Shown here one piece after another: positions 12,872 through 25,000 of a DNA stretch of 64,000 nucleotides. Position numbers and translations under genes: made by a program. The stretch lies in contig OU862920.1 in assembly GCA_917880885.1 (NCBI GenBank), positions 43,125,019-43,189,018 of the forward strand, read 5' to 3'. Origin of the DNA: Limnephilus marmoratus (taxonomy: Eukaryota; Arthropoda; Insecta; Trichoptera; Limnephilidae). Within the stretch, counting starts at the first letter, position 1. Every line of letters starts with the position of its first letter. Under the pieces are notes generated by a model. That model saw only the letters and a list, made by a program, of their open reading frames with translations, was not told the DNA's origin and did not search any database.

Positions 12872-13061
12872 CCGGCGCTCGTACCAGCAGCATCGCGGCG
12901 TGCGCAAGTACTCGCTGCAGGAGGAGCCTCAGTGGAAGCGGGAAGGGCGCCGCGTGTCCGTGCAGCCCGAGGACGAGGCTTTAAACGAGGCGGACCTCGA
13001 GGAGCTCGACAGCCACCGCTCAGACGACCCCCGCGGCCTGCGCAGACCCAAGATACAGAGG
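12872..13061 (+). CDS. Ae2: Anion exchanger exon (first visible): basic N-terminal cytoplasmic segment
   Basis: This exon follows an AG at 12870-12871 and precedes GTAATT at 13062. It encodes a basic stretch (HRGVRKYSL), then [20 protein letters not shown] and [17 protein letters not shown]. Such Arg/His-rich and acidic runs are usual before the band-3 fold. It is much richer in GC than the surroundings. The exon opens with the last base of a codon, so an upstream exon ending in phase 2 is expected. An in-frame ATG at 12858 would instead add only five residues; which is used cannot be told here because the polypyrimidine tract before the AG is poor. RRVS is a possible basophilic kinase site (inference). 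Confidence 0.88.
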
Positions 13062-16000
13062 GTAATTGCATTGCATTTCCTTAAATTTATTAAATTGTAC
13101 TTTTTTTTCTTGCGAATGATGAATACTTGAACAAGTGGATGAGTTTGAGTATTTGGGAAGTATGTGTACGACAGATGAAAATGCTGGTAGTGCGGGTACT
13201 TACAAAGGACTAATCTCTTCTAAAATCAGAAGTACCGAGATATCTATCTATCTATCTTCTATATAAATAAAAATGAATCGCCGAAATGTATGTACGCGCA
13301 TAACTTCCGAACGACTGCACCAAATAGGATAATTCTTTTTTTGTTGTGTTCGTTATTGTCAGGACAAGGTTTGTATAAAACTACTGGTGAGCTCTGGCAT
13401 TATGAAATTTGTATAAAAATGAATCGCCGAAAAGTATTTACGCCCATAACTTCCGAACGAATGTACCAAATTGGAAAATTCTTTTTTTGTTGTGTTCTTT
13501 ATTGTCTGGTGAGCTCTGGCATTATGAAATTAATATAAAAAATTGCAATAGGTGGTACGCGAGCTGTTTGAAAACTAAATGTACCGGGAATTAATTTATG
13601 GAACGCGGGAGGGGGGGTAGGGAACCAGGGAGGGAGAGGGGAATCTGAGAGGGGGGAGGGGAACTCGGGAGGGAGTTTGCTGGATGGGGGAAGGGGGGGA
13701 GTGGAGTGGGAAGAGGGAAGATGGAGGAGGCGGAGTGGAAACGCGAGAGGGGAAGAGAGAGGAACGCAGGGGCGGAAGGGGAACGGGACGAATGGGAAAG
13801 GACACGCAGGGAGAAATAATTTATTTATTAAATGGCATAGCAACGCATGCCGTGTACCAGCTAGTACTTAATGAATATCAAAACTTGACCTAAAATTGCT
13901 ATAATTCCCCTGTTTGGATTGTATGAATTTACGTCAATGCAATTCGGCTTATCCAGTGCAGCTCAGAGTTTCCAACGCTTTATGCTTGCCGTGACAGGGA
14001 TCTAGATTTTGCCTTCGTTTATTTAGACGACATTTTGATTGCCTCCGAAAATGAAGAGGAGCATTAAAAACATTTGGATACACCTTTACAACGCCTTTCC
14101 GACAATGGTCTGGTTATTAATATACAAAAACTAGCTAGTTCCCGGCATGCGTTGCTAGGCCATTTAATAAAGAAATTGTTTCGCCCTGCGTGTCCTTTCC
14201 CACTCGACCCGTTCCCCTTCCGCCTCCCTTTCCTCTCCCGGGTCCCCTTCCCCCTCTCTCGTCCCCTCACCGCCTCCCCTCTCCCCACTACCCCTCGCCC
14301 GCTTCCACCGTCCCGCAAACCCTCCTCCCGAGTTCCACCCTCCCACATTCCATTCATTCAGTCAAACAGCTCGCGTGCTACCTATTGCAATTTTTTATTC
14401 AAATTTCGTAATGCCAGAGCTCACCAGTGTTTATACAAACCTTGTCCTGACCATAACGAACACAACAAAAAAAGAATTATCCAATTTGGTGCAGTCGTTC
14501 GGAAGTTATGCGCGTACATACATTTCGGCGATTCATTTTCATTTATATATATAGTATAGATAGAAGATAGATAGATAGATGTAAATTTGGTGTACCAACG
14601 TTAACTTTCTCGGACACACAATTACGCCAGAGGAAAAATCTGCAAAAGGGAACATTTCCTGGGCATGCTGAATTACAATCGTAGATTTCTACCTAATACG
14701 ATAACATCGCAAGCCAAACTATTCGGCTGTATTACAGGTTACAAAAATAATGATAAACGCATTATTATATCACGGGTTATTGAAAGGAGAGTAAATGAAG
14801 GTGCTGCTATACCATAAAACTGGCGTTCCTAAAAACTATGGAAGTAGCCACAGACAGGCCCGGCAATTCATGTTTAAAGTGTTGGATTTTAGCGGCTTTA
14901 AAATATTGCACAATGTTTCGTGGCTCAATTACTTGGATGAATTTTAATGAATTTCAGTATGTATTTTACTGCGTATATTGTAATTAATTTTATTGTTAGC
15001 AATATTTGGGTAATAGTGACATAATTTAAGTGCTGTCCGAAAACTCACGATGCCTTCAGCGAAAAAATGTGGTCATCACAAGTCCTTTCTTTGGTCATTT
15101 ATATTTATTTGATTTTTATCAATTCTGAATGCTGTTCACTATGGCCACACTGAGAGTATCTTACAATCTGGAATGTGCCGCAAAAATACTTCACAAATTG
15201 TCCGGCGATAAGTTCATTATCTTCGGGCAGTAGTAACTGAGGAATATCTCGGGAAATTACTAATTAATCATCGAGTAAAAATAAAATCTGGTGTGTAAAC
15301 CAATGTGTAATGTTGTAGTTGCAAACGATTTACAATAGTTTAATAACGTTTTGCGTAAAAAGTAATAGTTAGTTATTGTTTTAATTAATCAAACATATAA
15401 ATAGTTTGCATCCCGTGTGCTTATTCCTCACGAGAAAAAAGATATTTTACTTACGAATTTGTCGGATATAATTAAAATGTGAACCTCGCCAAAACCCCGT
15501 CATTTGTAGGCGGTGATATCTGCTCTAATTGAAAAACTGCTCTAATTGAATTTTAACCAAAAAAGACATAATTAAAGTGAAAACTTCTTTAGCACCGTTG
15601 TGATTTGAAACTCGATTAATCGGAAGCGAGTGCCACTAAAAAGAGACAAACACGTATATCTACAGGATTCAGCCTGCGACGGATGAGATAGCAATAAAAT
15701 ATTTATTTATTTCACGGGTACTCGGTTCCAATAAAATACGATAAATCTCATCTCATTTGGTCTAACTGTATAAAGCGCAAAACTAACCCCAGATATTCAA
15801 CGGACCAAGGATCAATCCCTACGAAATAAAAAAAATAATAAAACAATTTTTGTAAAATCAATATCCAATCTTCACTCCGCTTCAAAATGAACAGGCAAAG
15901 AAAACACAAAAGAAAACGACATCTAGCGACTCCGAAGAAGAAAACACAAATACTAATAAGATGACCAAATGCATAGGAAAAGGTGCGCTGCAATTCGACG

Positions 16001-19000
16001 ACAAAAATATGGAAACAAACATTCTTCACATCGATAAAAAAAAAATAGTGTTTCGTGGTCTCCCCATTCCTATCTATTTTTGTTTTCTGAAGGTTTCACT
16101 TCTACCGCGTGTGAGTCGCACAATGATTATTTTTATAATATAATGATTTAAGTAGGACGAACTTCCAAAATCGTAATCTTCTTTCTTCTTCTTGTGCCCT
16201 GTCCGTTTAACGGACGTTGGCTATCATATTGGCTTGTTTACTACGGCCCGGAACAGCTCTACGGTAGACTGGTCAAACCACTGTCTCAGGTTTTTCAGCC
16301 ATGAGGTTCTCCTTCCAAGGTCCCGTCTTCCAGCAAACTTTCCTTGCATTATGAGATGCAGGATCGCATACTTCTTTGGATGTTTCATCACATGTACATG
16401 TCCAAGATATTGAAGTTTTCGAATTTTTGTAGTTTTAATAACTTCTTTTCCTTTATTCATCCGAACCAATCAATAACGAAATTTTTTAATGTGTAATCTA
16501 ACACGTTAAAAAATTTCGTTACGAAATCGTGATTTAATCCTTGACTGATGAATAGTCCGTGTTCACGAAATAATGTGTAAATATACATAGTTATTATGAT
16601 TATTTGATTCGATAATCTTTTCCTGCACGTTATTAATTTATATAAGGTCGGTACGTCCGTGGGATCAGGTGATACCAACTGTTTACGCACGTTACAATTT
16701 CATTAACTTATTGAATCAATATTACTATTTTTGAACTGGCGCACGTTGCACGTATGCCAAAACTCACACGTGAGTTGAACACCTTCCGTTTCGAGATTTT
16801 TTAAAGTGTATGATTGGAAGAATGACACGTTTTGTAGGTATAAAACCTACTTGTTATAATGTACATGTAAAATTCATGTTTTATATTACTTACCTAAGGA
16901 TTCACAATACCATTCATTGAAAAAGACTAAAAATTAATTCTCTTGGATGGTGCTGGGTATTGTTTTTTAAATACATCTGTTTGAATTTCAATTTTGTTTT
17001 ATTGATTGAATGAATCAATGAAATGGAACTTGGAAAAACAAATTAACCCAATTTCCGACGTCCAGTCGACACAAGCGGACTTATATGCATTTCTCTGAAA
17101 TTGGATGACATTATATTAAAAAAATTGTAGCAGTTAATTTGCAAAATAAATCTCGGTCCTGTCCAATTGGGATTTGGCTTAGGTGTTAGCGTCGTTAGCG
17201 TATTTACTTATTTCAGTTAATTCCTGGGGGAGGAAGTTTCAATCCCCAACCAAACCAGTTTTTAAGTTATAAAAGTAATTTGAAAATAGATGTATTGTAG
17301 TAAAAAACTTTTATGCGTTGATTTTTTTTATTTATCTATTATTTTTGTCCATTTATGTGTACAGTGTTAAGGGATTTTCTAAACTTACTTTAAACAGCGA
17401 TTCCTGACATTATTTGGAGTAAAAATGTAATAAATGAAATTTTGGTCGCGGGTGATTTTCTGGGGTGACTTATTTTCATTTTTTTTTCTTCAAAGTCAAA
17501 CAAAAAACATTTCTCCAGGGTGTCCACACTGATCACTTAGTCGAGTAACCGCCCAAGCTCTTATCCCGTCCCCAACTGTCCAACAACTACTATTTTTGCT
17601 TGTTTTTGTAGAAAAAAAACGTCAAAAATGTCATCGGAGACTAAAATTTCATTTTACCCGGCGAGATGGAGGCTGGGTCAAGATTACCCGCGGCTTTTAA
17701 GTTTGCCTATAATTTTAAAACTATTTATGCGATGTTGCCGATTTTCTCAGTAGCTGGAGTTTTTGAATTCCTCGACAAGTTTCTGGCGCGAAATCGAAAC
17801 CATTAACCGCGTTGTGAGCTACACGTGCCAAAACTTGAAAAAGGTAATAATTACCCATGCCCGTATTCGGTGTAACTTTTCTTTCTGTGACAATAATGTT
17901 GATGTTGATTCGTGTTTTCTACAGTTTCTGTAATTGTTTATGTTAGTAGATTCATAAAAGGAACATTTAAACAATTGAAGACCGATAATTGTTATATTTA
18001 ACTTTGATTTTGCTAGAAGAAGCCAAAATTTGTTGATTTTTTTTAGACATTAAGTTTTAAAGCCTTGTTCCTATGCTTAAAAGTTTATTTCTAAGATTTT
18101 ATTGATGTTTAATTACATTGATAACAGTAACATAATGCTCGTAACGAATAATATTAATTTTCTTAAATAGATGCTGAAATGTGTGACATTGTCTATTCCA
18201 GTAACAATTACCTGGCCCCAGCTCCGTCTAACAATTTTCCACCCCATCTCGCCGGGTTAAATTTTTTACTCATAATAACGTCAAGAATTACTGGTTAAAG
18301 TAACACAAATACGTCCCTTAACGCCCTGTATGTTAATTATTGGTGCCTTTATATTATCCCTGTACGTTTATTTAATCTTTATCTACATTAATTTACTATG
18401 GTTAACATTCATAATATTCCGACAGTAAAAACATTTAAATGAATAAAGAAAAAAAATTACAAAGATACCTACATAGTGAAGATGCTAAATTTTTAGACCA
18501 ATATCACGGTTTGACGTATTTTTACTTTGGCGGTCTATTTTAAAAACGATTCCGGAGGTAGAATAATTGAAATTTATTGACTGAATGATGCCAATATATA
18601 TCCAGATTCATCGGGTATTCGGCCTCCAATATTTGCAGTATTCTATTTTGAAACTTACAATGAACGTAGAATTATTGACAGATGATAGAGTTGGGTACAC
18701 TTTGCGTGATATGCCGTAACGTAGCGATAACCGCTGATGATTAACACATATTATTTTGAAATAAATTGTGTAAATACTGACCGTACGCAACGTCAATTTG
18801 TAGAGAATAACAAACTAGCTACCCATGAATAATAATATTAATAATTGGTAGACACAGAATAAATTATTTATTCACTAATATTTATTTATTGAACGCCCTA
18901 GGGCTTTTACGAACATAATTAAAGTCGAAATTTTATATTATGAGTTTTTTTTACATTACGTTCACTCACGAGGCTCTGAGGAAAATAATAGCCCTCAGGG

Positions 19001-22000
19001 CAGAGGTCATCTTAGGGGATGCTGAGTGGAGGGTCTTTTTATGGAAAGGAGAAGAAGTTCTGGGAAGGATTTAAAAATTCTTCATATCAAATTTTCATTA
19101 ATATTAAATGAAAAAACACACTTTGTAAAACATCACTTTTTATTGGAATTAATATTTAACAGCCAACCAGGTTTCGCTTAGCTCAAGCTTCATCGGGGCT
19201 TATTTTTATTTATTTATTTATTTATTGTTTCTTTACACTGTAGGTAAAAATGTTTACAATACAATTTGTTACCTCACTAGGACAAGCCTTATTATATCAA
19301 CTAAAGTAAATTAGATACAGACACATAATATATATAAAAGAAATTAAGAGAATTAGTGAAAGAGATAGCAACAGAATAGGCGACACCCTATTGGCTATTT
19401 CCGGAGGCTTTATTTCCGGAGGGAAATAAAGCCCGCATTTTACACTAATAATAACTTAGGTAAATACTTAATTAACACTAAAGATATTGACGATAAATTT
19501 AGCCACTCGGCCATATATGAACTAAATTGTAATGATTGTTCTGCAATTTACATCGGTAAAACGGCCCGGAACGTAAACATAAGAATTAAAGAACATCTAA
19601 GATGTTTAAATAGTAATGCTTTTTCAGAATTCGCGAACCATCTACTAGAAACTAACCACTCATTCGATAAAACCTCCGGGACTAAAATATTACATAAATA
19701 TGGAATTGGAATTAGTTAAAAAAACCGTCAATAATAAATCAAACATTATTAATAATAACCAAATCAATTTATCTGATAGTCCCATTTTTTATTTATTCCG
19801 TTAACCTCATCTGAAACAGTTCCCTCCCTCTCTTTCCCCCCCGTTACTTACCCAAACTGTAATTATTATGTTTGTCTCCCACTTTTCTATTTGTATCTCT
19901 TTCTGGCACCAATAGGGTGTCGCCTATTCTATTGCTATCTCTTTCACTAATTCTCTTAATTTCTTGTATATATGTGTCTGAATCTAATTTACTTTAGTTG
20001 ATATAATAAGCCCCTATGAAGCTTGAGCTAAGCGAAACCTGATTGGCTGTTAAATATTAATTCCAATAAAAAGTGGTGTTTTACAAAGTGTGTTTTTTCA
20101 TTTAATATATAATATAATATAATATAATGTCACACCACAAAGTGTTTGCTTCCTTCGATAAAATTTTCATTCTTTTATGGGCTCTTTTTCACACTTAGGT
20201 TCGGTCATAACTTGGGCCCTATGGCACCGAACCGACTGAAATTTTGGATTCTTACTAAGAATTGAGGTCTGTACACGAATCTATCAAATAATCTTCCTAA
20301 AGAAGAATTTGAATATAAAAAGGTACGAGGGGTGTGTAAGAATCTACCTTAAAGGTACGAGGGTGGGTAGGAATTACTTTTAAAAAAGAGGATAAAAATT
20401 CCCTTCAGGGCCTATGTTATATTTGGGAATGCTGTGTGGAGAAGAACTTCCTTTCCTTCAAAAAATGAAGGAAAGGAAGTTCTGGAAAGGAAAACGGTAG
20501 GAGGGATGGGTCGAAATCTTGAGGTCATTGTGTCCAGGAGTAACAGACGTATAAATCCTCCAACTTCGATGCAAGGCGATGGTTCGAGAGGGCCCAGCTG
20601 TATAGGTCAAAAGGCTCCCTCAACCAGTCTCTATCGATCCGGCCCGCCACGCAGTAGATGGGTGAATCCCCATGAATGAAACCCCATGAACCCGGATACC
20701 CCTGCTAAGTCACCAAACGTAGCGAACCACTGGAGGTGACCTACGGCAGAGGTGTTGGTCATCCAATAAATGATTCCCGCACTACGTACTGACTACGACT
20801 CGTACTTAAATTCACCAGCTCGGCTGTGGAAAGATCTGCGGTTCTCTGTGTTTCCTCTCTCCTACAACATAGATCTTCAAGACCCATGTTCACTCCTTCC
20901 TCAAAATTCACTCATTCCAAAGATGGAATATGCCTTGAGGGAAAATGTTCTTACTCAGGCATCCTGTGTAAGAGTTATTGTAATAAAAAAACCAATTCTT
21001 GAGAATTTCGCTTGTGCCCGACAGCCGCACGTAAAATATAAAAAAAGAAAATTAATAATCACGTCATTCTTCGCAAAAATGGAACTGGCAGAGAAAGGAT
21101 GAAAGTAGACTGAATATTGTAGAAATGAGAACGCTGAATGGTACGTGCGGTAAAATATTGTATGACCGTGTTTAAAATATAGAAATCCTGAATGAAAGCA
21201 AAGCTGATTACATAAAAAAATTTTAAATTATGTTTGACGTTATCCTATATATATAAAAATCTAAAAATGTTTGTATATATAAAAATCTAAAAATGTTTGT
21301 ATGTATGTCCGCTATGCGTTGCTAAACCATTCATCCGATTGCGATGAAACTGGGGATTTGATGTGTGCATGCCCGCGATGGTTTCTGTATACAATACTGA
21401 GCTCTGGCATCGTGAAATTATGCATTGCTAAACCGCTCATCGGATTGCGATGAAACTTTGGTGAGTTGTTGTGAGCACGTCAACAAAGGTTTCTATGTAT
21501 ATACTGATGAACTCTGACATTATGGAATGTGTTTAAAAAAATTGCAGTAGGTGGCACGCGAGCTGTTTGAAAACTGAATATACAGAGACTGAATGTGTGG
21601 AATGCGGGAGGCGGGAGGGGAAATCGGGAGGGGGGTTCGTGGGAAGGGGGAAGGGGCGAGGGGAGTGGGGAGACGGAAAGCGGAGAAGGCAGAGTGGGAA
21701 CGCGTGAGGGGAAGGGGAGGCGGAAGAAGAATGGGACTCGAAGGAAAAGGACACGCGGAGAGAAACAATATATTTATTAAGTGGCATAGCAACGCATACC
21801 GGGAACTACAAACCCAGAAGCTAGCATTTTTTATACATATATATTTCCCCCTTAAACCATGCGGGCGAAGCCGCGGGTAAAAGCTAGTAAAATATATTTT
21901 TGTTATTTAAATTTCTTATTGTCTTTCATAACACAGACATCTCTAGCATGACTGGCGAAAAATACTTTAAAAATTGATCAATAACCTTATTTGCGTGTAA

Positions 22001-25000
22001 TGTCGAAATATAATTAATTTTAAAAGGCGTAAGTTTCTCACTTAAAAGGATTCCTTGACAAATCTAAATCAACTCAACTAACCCTCTTTGAAAAGTCATT
22101 AAAAGCTTCGAAAAAAAATTCGAGTGCATTTAACTTGCGGTAGAAGCGAAACTTTACCAAAACAATCTCAACCAATGAAGAACCAAGGAGCCTTGAAAAG
22201 TGAGGTCATAATCAGACCTGGCGCCATTTCCGTTATATATCTCAACCAATAGGAGCCTTGATAGGTGCTTTAAGCTTCGCAGGTGCTGAATGCGTCATTT
22301 CCGTTTCATCCGAATTCCTAATCACAACGGGGCTGTAAAAGTTTCACTTCAAAAATAGCCCATTCCCTAATATAATCTAACGTAACCTATTTAAACAATT
22401 TTTTTCATCACTTTTAATGACTCTTCAAAGGAGGTGTTGAGTAGAGTTCAATCTGAGTTGTCCGGTCTCCCTTTGGAGAATACTCTCAGAATCGCCCTGC
22501 TGAAAGACCACCATTCAGAATTGAAACATAAGGATTTTTTCGTGTTTGGTGACAAGACATGAATAACCAGATACATTACCACCTTCCTCTTCCTCGCCTC
22601 CTTCCCCTCCCCATTACCTACAGCCTCACAAAATTCCCTTATTGGGTATGTCGTAGTCTCACTGACTCCAAACGCTTTAGGTGCAGTTGGGTCTCTTATG
22701 CGGAATTCACATAAAAATAAATAAAGAAGGTGCTAGTTGGAGGGCGCAGAATCTATTTTTGTCATTATTTTCAGTAGATTCATTTTTAAATTTTATAAAC
22801 TTGATCTTTTTATGGAAAGTGAACATTTCCAACTTCAAATTAGGTACCTTTTATTTCAATTAACGACTAATCCGTTTTCAGTCAACGAGAACCAACAACG
22901 CAAAACGAATATTTAAATCTATAAGGTATGCTTGATTCACAAAATGATGTTTTGTTTCCCGGACTGAAAAAGTGAAAAAGAGAGATTGACACTTTTGAAA
23001 GGAGAGAACTTTGAATAAGAGTCCCATTTTTACAAATAAAGAGTTTATATTTAAGAATAAAAAACGAAACTCATTTATTTTTCATGAAAATATAACATGT
23101 ATTTTTAACTCTAATGTGGGAATAGGAAAATTAAATAGAAGTAAATAGTAAATACATTATTCACGCTGCACATCTTATCATTAATGTGTGTTGTGCTAAC
23201 TTTCAGATTACTGGGACTTATTTTGAAGTAAGTACCTAATAAACAATAATTTTAAAAATATAGCACTTTTTGTTGTAGCTACTTTAGTTTATTTTAAAAT
23301 GTTCTTACTTCCTAGATACAATAATTATTAATTCTATATTTTTTTAATATGTTTATTAAAAAAATAATTCACGTCATTTATAGAAAATATGTTAAAATGT
23401 ACGTAGTAATGATTTCACACATTGTTGTATTTATTTATTTATTTATTATTATGTGCATCTATATATATAAAAAGGTTTACATATATTTTTGGCCTTTCCT
23501 GTCTCACTAGGAAATCCTGTGTCGAGACAGACTAGTTTATATCATATTTATACCTAAATATTAAATAAAGAAGGTACATTTTTCAATAAAGCAAAAATAT
23601 TTGACAAAAATTTTCAGGTTGGTTGGTAGTGGTAACAACAATGAGAAAGATGATTATATTAGGGTGAGGTGACTAATTATTATTGCACCATATTTTTCGA
23701 AGATCCATTGTTTGATCAGGACCTTGTATTTGTTAATATTATTCGATTGTATATATTAGGTCCTAACATATGAAATTGGCATTTTGTATGGGAGGAACAA
23801 AAAGCCGATTTTTTTTAATATAATATATTTATTTAATCAAAGTATGTACCATTGCTATCTATGCACTTTTGCCACCTCATAGGTAGTTCATCGATCTCTT
23901 TACTAAAAAAACCATTCGGACGGGAATCGATAAAATCTTTGAAGGCGGTTTGGACTGCCCCATCGGAGTAGAATTTTTTCCCTTGCAAGAAGTTATCCAA
24001 ATTTTGAAAAAAATGGTAATCTGTTGGGGCAAAGTCCGGAGAGTACGGTGGATGTCTTAGACATTCCAATTGAAGCTCCTCTAATTTGGTAGCCGTCTGT
24101 TGTGCAGTGTGTGGTCTAGCGTTCTAACGCGCGTTTGTTGATTTGCTTCACTCAATTCGTGAGGTACCCACCTTTCAAGCTTTTTCACCTTCCCAATTTG
24201 CTTCAAGTGAATTAAAACAGTTTTATCACTAACACCGCAGCCTGCAGCTAACTCGGACATGGTTTGCGATGGATCCGCTTCCACAATAGCCTTCAATTCT
24301 TCATTATCAACTTTGGTCTCCGGCCGTCCACGGGGCTTGTTCTGCAGGTCGGAATTTCCAGAACTAAAACATTTGGAACCAAAAATACACTGCATTTTTT
24401 TTGCGGCACCGTCGCCATACACATCATTAATCCTTCGAGCCGTTTCTGCAGCACTGGTGCCACGGTGGAACTCGTACTCGTAAATAACGCAATATTTCAA
24501 GTTTTCCATTTTGTAAACTAAGTAAAGAAAAGACGCAAAGAAAAAAAACAATTAAGGAAAAACAAATGAATTATAATATTCGAAACACAAATACATGAGT
24601 AAATAGCTGTATAAATTTGATTTTGGAATTCCTAACCAAAGGGAAGATATTTGAGATCAAAGTTGCCAGTACGGCGAAACGCCAATTTCATATGTAAGGA
24701 CCTAATATTATGACCGGTCAGTGGCTAAGTTGGCATCGCGTTTGGGTACCACCCAGGCGCCGCGTGTTCGATTCCTCGGCTGGCTAAATCCTACATGAAG
24801 ACACAAGCAACATTTTCAACTTTCTGTGGTGGTAGTAGGAGATTTTCAAATATTGTCAGCGCGCTTGAGGTGATTTTTCCCAAAACAAAAATTATTCAAT
24901 TATTATTATTATTCGTAATCTGGAAATTTTTGTCTTTCTTAAAAAAATATAGAGAAGTACCATCAAAATGAAGCTAGGCTTGTGTGTATGGGAGATGTGT

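Larger units (their letters stand above)
19103..20106 (+). mobile_element. Penelope-like element fragment with inverted terminal repeats
   Basis: The outer arms are inverted copies: 19103-19203 plus 19290-19400 pair with 19910-20106. The left arm is split by an 86-base insertion. The interior (about 19440-19804) codes the C-terminal GIY-YIG endonuclease of a Penelope-like retroelement on +. Each arm carries a hammerhead-like motif. The RT portion is absent, so it is 5'-truncated. Confidence 0.78.

Noticed and set aside
13499..13843. Proline/serine-rich minus-strand frames (also 21520-21792 and plus 14074-14559)
   Set aside because: They are translations of the G/A-rich filler of the three Helitrons, open in several frames because of composition bias.
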